Source of the DNA: Astropecten irregularis
Lineage: Eukaryota > Echinodermata > Asteroidea > Paxillosida > Astropectinidae
Reading direction: 5' to 3'
Assembly (NCBI GenBank): GCA_963971285.1
Contig: OZ020255.1
Coordinates: forward strand, 7,688,001-7,752,000
DNA length: 64,000 nucleotides
Positions 47,988 through 57,930 of the stretch are shown piece after piece; position 1 is the first letter of the stretch; each line of letters starts with the position of its first letter. The position numbers were made by a program, and so were the translations under genes. The notes under the pieces were generated by a model. It had not been told where the DNA came from, searched no databases, and worked only from the letters and a program-made list of their open reading frames with translations.

Positions 47988-48755
47988 TTAAGAATAAGTT
48001 CATAATCGAAGAGCGAGAAAATGCATGTACTTTATATATCATTATGTCACATTATAAAATGTAGGAGACATAAATGGAAGCATGGCTCCGTGCTTCTTGA
48101 TTGCAAACTTGCAAATTTGTTGGTGTCCAAATTTGAGACTGAAAGTCACAGGAAGTTTGAGCTGGACTTAGCTCAAACAAATCTTGATATTATGATTAAA
48201 TGCACAATTTTTTGTTTTGTTTTTAAATTGTATATTCTGTATCAATTTATAATATTTGTGACACATTTGAAGAAATAAGTCCCACACATTATTGTGCATA
48301 ATTGCCATTTGTGTAGGCGGATTCTGAAACTACTAGAAATAAAACCATCTTTGTACAGAAATTGTGAATTCTTAGTGATTGTCTGGCTTTTGTTTTCAGC
48401 AGTTTTCCTTTTTTTTTTATTCAATTTTGATTCTCATGGATACAAAGTACTTTTTAAAAAGGAAAGTGCTAAAAGTGTTGTACTAAATGTTAACGGTATG
48501 TTTTTAATTTGTATATATATGTAGGCTACCAAAGTATTATACAGTGTATATAAAAAAAAACGCAACAGAATTTAAATTCATATTTGTGAAGATTGTGTTT
48601 AGCTTTACAGCAAAGTGAGTAGTATCATGTTAAAGCCACATTTCTCCTCTTTCCATGTTATGTTTTTTATTCATACACGGTCATGGATGGCTGAGTAATC
48701 ATTCTTTTTGGACAATGGGTCAGAATAGACTTGGGACCAAGTTTTACACACGGCT

Positions 48756-49118
48756 TAGAGCATCAAACAAATGAATGATTCTTTGTCGGAGAGTTGCAAT
48801 ATCAGGTGGAGGGGTAATAAACACTTTGCTCTTGAGATAACCCCAGAAGAAAAAGTCACAACAACAAGTCAGATCCGGAGATCGCGATGGCCACTCCACA
48901 TCATGATACAAGCAATCACTCGATGTCCAAAAATCTCAGCCAATCTGTTTCTTACTGTAACTAGTCGATGGGCTGGTGCGCCATCCTGAGCCCACCATAG
49001 GCGTCTGAACACACCCCTTTGTTGCATAGGAAAGTTTTCCATTAATTCAGTAATCCCAATCACATTTTCATTTAAAATCTGTAAGTATCCATTTCCAGGT
49101 CTGATTTGTAACTTTTTT
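48756..49118 (-). pseudogene. decayed DDE transposase fragment (Tc1/mariner-like)
   Basis: Minus-strand translation gives GYLQILNENVIGITELMENF, then WWAQDGAPAHRLVTVRNRLA, EIFGHRVI, and after a frame break VEWPSRSPDLT, DFFFWGYLKSKVF and TPPPDIATLRQRI. The QDGAPAH and EWPxRSPDLTxxDFFxWG blocks are typical of the C-terminal catalytic half of Tc1/mariner-type transposases. The frame changes near 48905-48915, and only about 120 residues remain with no N-terminal DNA-binding part, so it is dead. ACAGTGTATATAAAAAAAAACGC at about 48540 may be its old terminus. Confidence 0.8.
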
Positions 49119-49198
49119 CTTTGGCAAAGTGTTAATAGCGCTCCGCACTAATGACGTCACAAAATCCCCGGATGTCAGACAAACATTGACTCACACAT

Positions 49199-49605
49199 AG
49201 GTTTTCCCGGTCATTTTCTGCAAATGAGCGGACAATTTCATTTTCACGCATTCGTGTTGACGTGATTTTGCCTCCCCAGTTGAAACCATCACTCGATTTC
49301 ACTTTGATGCATCCGTATTTATATAGCATTGCATTCAATTAAATTCAACAGTCGTTCAGTTTAGCCATGCAAAATCGGCATTCAATTTGGCACGCTGCCA
49401 AAAGCCGTTGCGAATTTGAATGCTGTTCGAATGGAATTTAAAATTGAAAGGCGATTCTTTTTATTGGCCTGACGCTTGTTTACATTTTACTTGCACGTGA
49501 AGTGGAATCGAATGACTATTTTGAGTTGCCTTGCAGTTTCACGCGAAATGGAATGACGCAGCATCTAAATTGTCCGCTCATTTGCCCGAAAATGACAGGG
49601 AAAAT
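49199..49605. mobile_element. 407-bp MITE with about 39-bp TIRs
   Basis: GGTTTTCCCGGTCATTTTCT with AATGAGCGGACAATTT at the left is mirrored by AAATTGTCCGCTCATTTGCC and GAAAATGACAGGGAAAA at the right. It begins just after a left fragment of the AATAGCG MITE at 49134. Confidence 0.7.
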
Positions 49606-49620
49606 GTTTAGTACCTGTAA

Positions 49621-49978
49621 TATCATACTTTGGTTTTTATCAAAGAAATACAGATTCATGGGCAAAAATATCAAGACAGATACAGTAACAGTCATCTGTG
49701 AAAATTTCAGTCCCATGCGGTGCCAACTTTTTGAGAAAACAGTGAAAAACAGCCACAGTATTTCTTAAGTCTTTTCTCTTTTATTATTGATCTTTTAAAA
49801 GATCAAAAAGATTTTCGGTCGATGTTTTATACTAATTTCTGGATAAATACGGTACACCATTTCAGGCGGGAAAATTTGAACGGTATTTTTCTACCACCAT
49901 ATCTTCTTAATACCCTGTAAGTTATGCGTAAATCTGTGAATGTGTTTTGGTTTCTTACCAAAGTACGATTCTATCCCT
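49621..49978. mobile_element. M1 MITE
   Basis: The left end is degraded (CTGTAATATCATACTTTGG), the central palindrome intact, and the right end shows CTATCCC then TTTAA. Confidence 0.75.
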
Positions 49979-50090
49979 TTAATGCACAGGATCACAAATC
50001 TTGCGGATCCGCATCCCATTTTAGCGTACCCTGTGGGTGGATGCCTAAATCTGGGATCCTTTGCGTTAACCAAACAGGCCACTAGCCACC

Positions 50091-50921
50091 AGAGTTGTAA
50101 TGACTCGAGTCAATAACTCGACTCGAGTCCGACTCGAGTCACATTTTTTGGCGACTCGACTCGACTCGAGTCCCGAAGGCTAAATGACTCGACTCGACTC
50201 GAGTCCCGAAGGCTAAATGACTCGACTCGACTCGAGTCATTGCGAGCAAAATGACTCGACTCTACTCGAGTCTCTCATCAGAATGACTCGACTCGACTCG
50301 AGTAAGGCTAATCATGACTCGAGTCCCCCCTTCCCGCCCCCCAAAAAGAAAACTTTGCGAAATATTTTATTTGAACTTGCGCGCATTGCGAGTTTGTATA
50401 CATTGGGGTATAGAAGTATCAGCTTCCATGCACGATGCATACAGTATTATGCATCAAATTACACTGGTTCCCGTTCCCTATCGTTATCTCCTCACATCTA
50501 CGTCACTCGAATTTGTGTATTGGCCATCGGGAAGAGAACCAGTCTAGCGACAAACATACACCATGTCGCGTTACGTACTCCCTCCCACTAGCACTATCTT
50601 GTGGTTTTGTAAATCCACGAAACCAGACTAAAGTTTCACAACTGTGATAATGTGCATGTAAATGTGTTTCATCACATGTTGTGACCCGGATGTACCGGTA
50701 AATTAAAAAAACAAAGGAAACAAATTCCAGTCTCTTGGTGTTTGTTTATTTCTAAATATTTGTGACTCGAATTGACACGATCTAAATAATTGACTCGACT
50801 CGACTACATACTGTGACTCGACTCGACATTCATGACCAAATGACTCGACTCGACTCGAGTCACTTCCGTAAAATGACTCGACTCGACTCGAGTCACAAAA
50901 ACAGTGACTCGTTACAACTCT
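50091..50921. mobile_element. M7a element, TIR AGAGTTGTAA, ACTCGACTCGAGTC arms
   Basis: The left end AGAGTTGTAATGACTCGAGT and the inverted right end AGAGTTGTAACGAGTCACTG bound arms of repeated TGACTCGACTCGACTCGAGT. The middle (about 50325-50760) is unique. The right end overlaps the last codons of secreted gene A. A solo right end lies at about 60952-60983. Confidence 0.78.
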
Positions 50922-51169
50922 TCAGTAGCCACACAGTAGTGGATGACAATGTAGGAGATGTCGAAGTCAGCGTTCATTCCTCCAGTACGTATGATCCCAC
51001 TGAGATTGATAAAGAGCGCTGGGATCGTCCGCTCAGCCAGCCCGCACATCAGCACCGTATTAATACTCCCGATCCCCGCCGACACCTCATCGGATTCGGC
51101 CAAGCACGTCTCTTCTATAATCCACTGGTTGTGACCGCCAAGCTGCAATAAAAGACCGAAAAGGGAATG

Positions 51170-51720
51170 GGTGTCGATCCCGGGGGTGGGGGGGGGATAT
51201 AAACCCCCTCCCCCCCAATATTTGAGGTGGGGGATGGCGTGTATTATCACCCCCACCCCCACCCCCACCCCAACCCCCCCCCCCCCATATTTCGAGGTTG
51301 AATGTCCTTTAATACCGACAAAATAATGAATAAATAGCATGCTTGGAATGTAGAAAGACAATACATTGTACTTTTTCGCACTTCTCGTTCTTATTATACA
51401 TTGATTATCTTGATGTGGGTATAGTTTGTGAGGCTTGAGAGAGAATAATTATGCGAGTCGTGCTAGAAAGTGAAGAGATGTGCCACATTTTTAATAAGCA
51501 GGAGTGAATTTAAACCATGTTTAATTCTACTGAATGCTCTAAAATGCGACTTTTCGACTCTGTTTTTTTTTTAAATATCGGTAAGCTTGGGGGGGGGGGG
51601 GGGGTTTCCCCCTCCCACAACCTCCCCCCCCCCCCCCGCTCCGTCCCTTCGCTCCCTCGCATAGGACACAAAATCACCAATCACCCCCCCCCCCCCCCCA
51701 ATCATGAAAAGAATTCGACA
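51170..51720. repeat. poly-G/poly-C tracts in the gene A intron
   Basis: Runs of 8-16 G or C at 51187, 51255-51290, 51588-51605, 51625-51640 and 51683-51700. They resemble the central tracts of the hAT-like MITE at 51808 and may be related element remains. Confidence 0.6.
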
Positions 51721-51807
51721 CGTGGGCATTTCCAGCGTAACGGACATGACAATCACATAGTTTTTGCCTTATTCAGAGGATCACAAAGTAGGATTGGCAG
51801 TTTGCAA

Positions 51808-52110
51808 CAGGCGCGGTTCTACGGGGGGGGGGGCTAGGGGGGGCTGTAGCCCCCCCAAAATTGTGTCTAGCCCCCCCCCCCCCCCCCCCCACCCCTAAAA
51901 AGAAATTCGTGAAAATACTGGATTTTTTCAGCTATTAAGCGCCAATTACATAAAAAAACGCGTTGTGTGGGCTATAATGTGCATGTTTTTCGACCCAAAA
52001 TAAGACATAGCAGAATATTGGGTCTTCTAGCCCCCCCAAAAAATAATGGCTCTTCTAGCCCCCCCCCCCCCCCCCCCCCCCAAAAAATTTTGACTCTAGA
52101 ACTGCGCCTG
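51808..52110. mobile_element. hAT-like MITE with 8-bp target duplication
   Basis: Ends CAGGCGCGGTTCTA and, inverted, CAGGCGCAGTTCTAGAG, 303 bases. GTTTGCAA occurs directly on both sides (51800-51807 and 52111-52118). Inside are G and C runs of up to about 20 bases and TCTAGCCCCCC repeats. The 8-bp duplication and CAG start fit the hAT superfamily. A diverged copy is at 54795-55029. Confidence 0.88.
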
Positions 52111-52342
52111 GTTTGCAAACAATTTCAATTAGGCTTATCAGACACATTTAACTATCAGTGACCTATGTAGTAAATTTTATGTTATTCCATTGAGCAGTTG
52201 TAGAGCAGTTGTAGAAAAAAAGATGCGCGCTTACATAAGTAGAATTAAGTTTAAAAGAAAATAATAGTTATAAAATACATATCAAGATGGGTTAACTTAA
52301 TCATTGTGAAGCGCCTTAGAGCCTTTTGGATTAGGGCGCTAT

Positions 52343-52705
52343 ACAGGGTGTCCCCCCAAAAAAACGCAACACTTGTGTTGAGAACTATTGTATGAACATT
52401 AAACTGGTTATCGCTTCAAGATTCAGATATTGTGATGCAGCAATGTCTTGGCTATCACCATGTAGAATTTGAGCAAAATTGGACTAACATTGAGTGAAAA
52501 AACTAAGACTGAATTACCCAACCTCAAAATCCGATTTTCATCTAAATTTCTTTCATATACACATTATGTGTGTGTTGATCACTATATGCGTGTTATCCTT
52601 GCAAATTTGTTTTTAAGGAGTATTCTTTCAATTGGTCATATTTGATGATAGCCAAGACATGGTTGTATCACATATCTGAATCTTGAAGTGACAACGGGGC
52701 ACATT
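52343..52705. mobile_element. inverted-repeat element with terminus ACAGGGTGTCCCCCC
   Basis: The end is followed by AAAAAAACGCAACAC. Arms at 52409-52461 and 52650-52701 are inverted copies (CTTCAAGATTCAGATAT and ATGTCTTGGCTATCA). Termini of this type are common on Tc1/mariner-type elements and resemble the remnant near 48540. Confidence 0.6.
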
Positions 52706-53785
52706 ATACTGGAATAGTCTGCATGACTCTTTTAAAATCATCACCCTCATTCTTTATATTTGCTAAAAAACTTAAAACTCATATTATATCTGCTTACTAA
52801 ATTAAGACTATGGGGATAGTAATGGATCATGATTTATGCTGTCTTACACCTGTGTGTGTCTGTCTTTTGTCCTTTCATGTATGTCTGTCATATTTGTCTT
52901 GTCTGTCCATAGCTTTGGGGAACAAAAGCTTTTGCTTCACCCCGATCCCAGATGTTGCCCTTAATGATTATTGTTATTATATAAATCTTGTTATCTTGGA
53001 TTAATGTATTGTAAATTTTGATTGGGTAAAACATAAAATGTACCACTATGGCAGCATTGAAATAAATGTAAATGATGATGATGAATTTATTGATGATGAT
53101 GATTATTTGAAATCGTTTACCTGTGCCAACTGAACTACGTCACCATTGGGCTGGCGACCTAACACCAGTGGTTGAGATGATGGTCGAGAATGACAAAGTC
53201 TACCATTGGCCCCCCTGCGGCCCCTGTTGTTCCCAGTTGTGTCGGCGAAGTTACCCGGTTGACGTGCCTGGAATAAGCTTGGGTATTTCCCCAGAAGCTG
53301 GGACTCCTGCTCGGCGGTGAGATTCACCACGGGGTCGTATTTGTTATGGTAGAACAGGTCTGGTTGATTCTCCCAAAGCCGAATGGAGGCATTACTGGCT
53401 TGTACCTGGCTGATTTGATTCTCACTGAGAAACGCCGTGCCGTTGGACACTCATCAGGATCGGGCTTATTGCAAGAAAGACAACTTTCTGCTGTCCAAAT
53501 GACTGTTGCCGTACAAAGCGCGAACAAAATCAACTTCATGATATCTAGATAAGTCAGGGTCTCGTTTTATGCGCGAAGTCCTTCCTTTCTCGTCGTCAGT
53601 GATGATGTTTGTGATTCTCAAAGTCACTGAGTACCTGTTCTTTATTAGTTTCATTCGCGGTTACTATTCAGCGCCAAGTTGCAATTGTTTGCGCAACGAT
53701 ATCAACTGATCCGACTCACCGTATTTTTTTTTTATAATGATGACTGCCTGCGATATTTGGGATTTTTCTGGGACTTTCCCTTTAA

Positions 53786-54494
53786 AGGTAGTATCATACT
53801 TTGGTTTTTGTCAAAGAAATGCAGATTCATGTGCACAAGAAAGATGCAGCAACAGTCATCTGTGAAATGTCCAGTCCCGTCATACGGTGCCCACGTTTTG
53901 AGAAAACAGTGAATAACGCCCACGGTATTAATTTTTAAAATGTTTTCACCGTTGTTTTTTTATCTTTTAAAGGTAATATCATACTTTGGTTTTTAACAAA
54001 GAAATTCAGATTTATGGGCAAAATATCAAGACAGATACAGTAACAGTCAACTGTGAAAATTTCAGTCCCATACGATACCCACTTTTTGAGAAAACAGTGA
54101 AAAACAACCTCAGTATTTCTTTAAGTCTTTTCTCTTTTATTTTTGATCTTTTAAAAGATCAAAAAGATTTTCGGTCGTTTTTTTTTTTTACTAATTTCTG
54201 GATAAATACACCATTTCAGGCGGACAAATTTTAACGGTAGGTTTCTACTATAGCATCATCTTCATACCCTGTCAGTTATACGTAAATCTGCGAACATTTC
54301 TGTTTTAGTCTCTTACCAAAGTATGATACATGTATGATGTACTACCTTTAAAGATCAAAATTATTTTTAGGTCATTGGTTTTACTCTTTGCTTGATAAAT
54401 ACAGCATTTCAGACAGAAAAACGTTAACGATTTGGTTCTACCATCACCATCTTTCTTTATACCCTGTAAGTTATAGGTAAATATGTGAAGGTTT
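53786..54494. mobile_element. M1 MITE split by a second M1
   Basis: The left half runs 53786-53966 and the right half 54352-54494 (AGATCAAAATTATTTTTAGG onwards, truncated). The break is exactly at the TTAA inside the central palindrome. Confidence 0.85.
53971..54347. mobile_element. M1 MITE inserted into another M1, 377 bp
   Basis: Ends AGGTAATATCATACTTTGGT and, inverted, AGGTAGTACATCATAC; TTAA at 53967-53970 and 54348-54351 is the duplicated target. Confidence 0.88.
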
Positions 54495-54794
54495 AATAGC
54501 CAGGTTTCGTAAAGGCCGTATTTTATAGCCGTGAGTGGTTAATATGTGTAAAAAAAACACACCGTTGAATGGGTTTTATTTGTTCAGGTTATTCCAAGTT
54601 TTTTTTCTGCATGGCGAACAAAAAAAAAGACTCCTTTGGGTGTGTATATATACAATGCCAAGTGAAGCTTTGCTTCAAGTTGCAAAGGTTTTCCCTGAAA
54701 CATGATGGCAACAACATGAGTGCAAGCACAGATTGTTGATTTAGGACTGCGTCACAGAAATATAATAAATGTTTTGCAATGGAGGTCTTGTGAC

Positions 54795-55029
54795 CAGGCA
54801 CGGTTTTACGGGTGGGGGGGGGGGGCTCTAGCCTGACCGCGCCTGTTCTAGAGCTTCGGCGGGGGGGGGGGGGGGGGGAGCTAGAAGAGGCATTATTTTT
54901 GGGGGTTGCTAGAAGACCCAATATTTTGGGGGCTAGACCCTTCTTCTAACACTCGCGTCTGCCTATGTGCAAAAACATGCACCTATAGCTGATAGCCTAC
55001 ACAACGCGCTTTTTATATGTAATTGGCGC
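54795..55029. mobile_element. hAT-like MITE, second copy, truncated
   Basis: Starts CAGGCACGGTTTTACGGG, has G runs at 54815-54828 and 54863-54879 and the internal TGCTAGAAGACCCAATATTT. It stops at AATTGGCGCTTAA, where an M2 element begins. Confidence 0.7.
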
Positions 55030-55033
55030 TTAA

Positions 55034-55404
55034 AGGGATGGTACGGAACTAGTTTTTGCGACAAAACCGTTGCTGACAGTGAAAGCACATTATGTAATCC
55101 ATCATATACCTTAACTGACAAACCTGTAGAAGTTTGAGGTCAATCAGCCATCTGGGTCACGAGAAAATAGTGAAAACCCGTGTACAGAGAACTGTACACA
55201 TTTCAACGAATGAATAAAACGCTTCGAAGCGATTTATTCCAATCGGAAAATAGTTTCATTTAATTCTCAACGAATATGGCATTTCAGACAAAAACATTTC
55301 ATGGGATGTTTCCTCCTATCATCACTATTATACTGTGTAAGTTTTATGTGAATCTCACGGTGATCATGAAGTGTATTTTGTCTTACCAATTCTGTACCGT
55401 CCCT
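55034..55404. mobile_element. M2 MITE inserted in the hAT-like MITE
   Basis: TTAA at 55030-55033 on the left; on the right the single TTAA at 55405-55408 is also the left flank of an M1. Confidence 0.83.
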
Positions 55405-55408
55405 TTAA

Positions 55409-55690
55409 AGGTAGTATCATACGTTGGTTTTTGTCAAAGAAATACAGATTCTTGGGCAAAAATATCAAGGAAGATACAGTAAAAGTAATCTGTGAAAATT
55501 TCAGTCCCATACGGTGCCCACTTTTTGAGAAAACAGTGAAAACGGCCACAGTATTCGGTTTTGTCTCTTTTATTTTTGATCTTTTAAAAGATCAAAAAGA
55601 TTTCCGGTCGTTGTATTACTATCTATCTTTATACCCTGTAAGTTATTCGTAAATCTGTGAACATTTCTGTTTTGGTGTCTTACCAAAGTA
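55409..55690. mobile_element. M1 MITE, right end missing
   Basis: The left end is intact, part of the right half is deleted (ATTACTATCTATCTTTATAC), and the sequence leaves the family after TTACCAAAGTA. Confidence 0.72.
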
Positions 55691-55801
55691 CTTTGTGTGA
55701 AGGCAGAGCATACATCGTGAATGGCCCGTTCTGAAAATTGGAAGAATTTATAATAGTCTGGTTCCCAGACAGACTAAGGCCGTGTCCGAAACGACTGTCT
55801 A

Positions 55802-56048
55802 GGGGCCTTTTCCAAACCTCGGCTCCGGCTCAGGCTCCGGCTCCCGCTCCATTTTGTGCATCCATTCTAGATAACAGGTATCAAAATAGAGGCTTTCGGC
55901 TGCGGTTCGGAAGTAGATTCTCTGCTTTGAAAAGGAAAACAGAGCTTCAGCTTCACTGAAAAACCACAACCGTATTTTCAGCATATGGATGACAGAGACG
56001 AAGCCGGAGCCTGAGCCTGAGCCTGAGCCGAGGTTTGGAAAATGCCCT
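55802..56048. mobile_element. M4 MITE nested in M5
   Basis: M4 carries GGGCCTTTTCCAAACCTCGG ends, GGCTCC/GGCTCA hexamer arms and a fixed core (GGCTTTCGGCTGCGGTTCGG, CATATGGATGACAGAGACG). Flanked by CTAG. Confidence 0.8.
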
Positions 56049-56504
56049 AGAGCTAGGTCTACGGCTATTGTCTACGGCGGCCATTTTGAAGCGCTGTCTG
56101 AAATGCTGTCTACAGCTAGAGCTACGGCTACGACGTCATCAAAATCTAGCCGTAAGAAGTGTTGTCTTGATCCGCGCAAACAAAATGGCGACCGATCATG
56201 CTGAGTTTTTCGGGGTCAACGGAAACACACAAATGTGAGCTGTTGTTCGGTTCTGGTTTTACTGTCAGACTTACTGTTCTTGGAAAGAGTTCATCATATC
56301 ATTATCCATCCTGATGAAGTCGATCCCCCGATGTAAACAAATATTTGCTCAACGCGGACCCGTAACGATAGAGCAGACGATAATTCGATGACGTCAGAAA
56401 AATTAACTTTAAATATCACTTGAGGGCGTAATACGTAGCCGAAGCTGCGTCCGAATTCCAATGGCTTAAGCGCTTCCGTGGACGTAGCTGTAGATGTAGA
56501 CCTA

Positions 56505-56746
56505 GGGCCTTTTCCAAACCTCGGCTCCGGCTCAGGCTCCGGCTTCAGCTCCATTTCGTGACTCCATTTTTGAACAACAGGTATCAAAATAGAGGCTTTT
56601 GGTTACGGATTGGAAGTAGATACTCTATTTTGAACAGGAAAACAGAGATTCAGCTTCAATGAAAAGCCACAACCTACATTTTCAGCATATGGATGACAGC
56701 GCCGGAGCCTGAGCCGGAGCCGGAGCCGAGGTTTGGAAAAGGGCCC
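56505..56746. mobile_element. M4 MITE nested in M5
   Basis: CTAG precedes the left GGCC and follows the right GGGCC. The core is more diverged (GGTTACGGATTGGAAGTAG). Confidence 0.78.
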
Positions 56747-56761
56747 TAGACCATCGCTCTA

Positions 56762-57001
56762 GGGGCCTTTTCCAAACTTCGGCTCCGGCTCAGGCTCCGG
56801 CTCCGGCACCATTTTGTGCATCCATTCTAGAATAATAGGTATCAAAATAGAGGCTTTCGGCTGCGGTTCGGAAGTAGATTCTCTGCTTTGAAAAGGAAAA
56901 CAGAGCTTCAGCTTCACTGAAAAACCACAACCGTATTTTCAGCATATGGATGACAGAGACGAAGCCGGAGCCTGAGCCTGAGCCGAGGTTTGAAAAGGCC
57001 C
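56762..57001. mobile_element. M4 MITE nested in M5
   Basis: The core is almost identical to the 55802-56048 copy, so one probably derives recently from the other or both from the same active source. CTAG on both sides. Confidence 0.78.
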
Positions 57002-57026
57002 TAGACAACAATTTCGGACACGGCCT

Positions 57027-57930
57027 CTGAATCTCCGACTATTTTCTGTCAATTTCAATAAGAGTCGTGAGGACAGGGAACCAGACTAGAGTTTACAATG
57101 CTCGGACACGTGTAAATCTTGACACGAAGATAAAATGTCTACCGTAGAGTTTGTCGAAAGGCCCGGCCCATGTGGACATGTGGACTAACAAGTAACAGGA
57201 AAGGTGACCTAAAGAAAGTAAGTAGCCATCTTGTTCTACGGTAATTAGTTTGTCTTTATAGCCGAAAGCTAATTTGAAGTACACCATTCGACTGAAACTT
57301 ATGCATGATGACACGAACGCTTCAAAACAAAATGACTCATTTCCGACTGAATCTCCAAAGCCGAACGGGTGGGCGGTTAAAATCTATGATTGTTATAGCA
57401 AGATTATCTTGCGCTGTTGTTGTTGTTGTTGTTATTATTATTACATGTTTTAGTGTTTTCCTTATCAAATTCAGTTGTGTGCACATTTCCAATCGATACC
57501 AATGCCAGCTGCCTGTCGCCACAGACGTATGTTTGTGATTTCATTCACAAAGAATTAATACTAATTAATGCAAATATGAAGTTATTTTGGTCTCAATTAA
57601 ATGGCTCTGGTAGTAGACAAATAATAACAGATAGTCACACAAACATGCACAGCTGACACGTGTACTGATATAGCTATACACAAAGAGAGATGTAAACATT
57701 GTGTATTAATCGTGTAGGCCTAGGCCCATTGCATTCCGACACAGTCATGTATATTATGAACCCAACCTTCTTCTCCTTAGTCATATTATAAACGATGCAG
57801 GTTTTTTTGCTGCAGACCAACAATTAATATTGTCCCGTTGACTATCATGCAAATAAGATGACTCCGTCTATGAAGATACTTAAATGATTATTGGAAATAG
57901 CCTAATTATAGGCTATTATGTCATATAGTA
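57027..57930. other. unassigned intergenic sequence
   Basis: Only a short (GTT)n/(ATT)n tract at about 57415-57442 stands out. No exon found. Confidence 0.4.

Larger units (their letters stand above)
43135..50911. other. gene-poor repeat region
   Basis: No gene could be supported apart from the transposase relic. Stretches with no assigned repeat: 46070-46630, 46925-47615 (which includes the AATTGAATTGAATTGATTTC repeat tail at about 47160) and 47990-48535. Confidence 0.5.
50912..53539 (-). pseudogene. secreted four-cysteine protein, gene A (frame break in exon 1)
   Basis: Exon 1 53539-53121, exon 2 51142-50912, phase-0 intron with GT-AG borders. A signal peptide (MKLILFALCTATVIWTAESC) leads into CNKPDPDE. 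The downstream pro-region (SNGTAFLSENQISQVQASNA and YDPVVNLTAEQESQLLGKYP) aligns with gene B but is one frame over, so a 1-base loss or 2-base gain lies near 53445-53460; a TGA closes the second frame just upstream. A multibasic site (RGRR) precedes the C-terminal domain: RLC, then W-IIEETC, MCGLAER, ALFINLSGII, DFDISYIVIHYC. All four cysteines match gene B. The final codons (GAG TTG TAA) are M7a transposon sequence. With one frame correction the product would be about 216 residues. It may be a pseudogene, an assembly error or a real shift. Function unknown. Confidence 0.7.
55777..57026. mobile_element. M5 element carrying three nested M4 copies
   Basis: Ends AGGCCGTGTCCGAAACGAC and, inverted, AGGCCGTGTCCGAAATTG. 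Its own interior shows CTACGGCTA/TAGCTGTAG repeats at 56049-56190 and 56400-56504. M4 copies sit at 55802-56048, 56505-56746 and 56762-57001. Confidence 0.7.

Noticed and set aside
50217..50647. Frames starting MTRLDSS
   Set aside because: Translation of ACTCGACTCGAGTC arms and the unique centre of the M7a element, with no match to any family.
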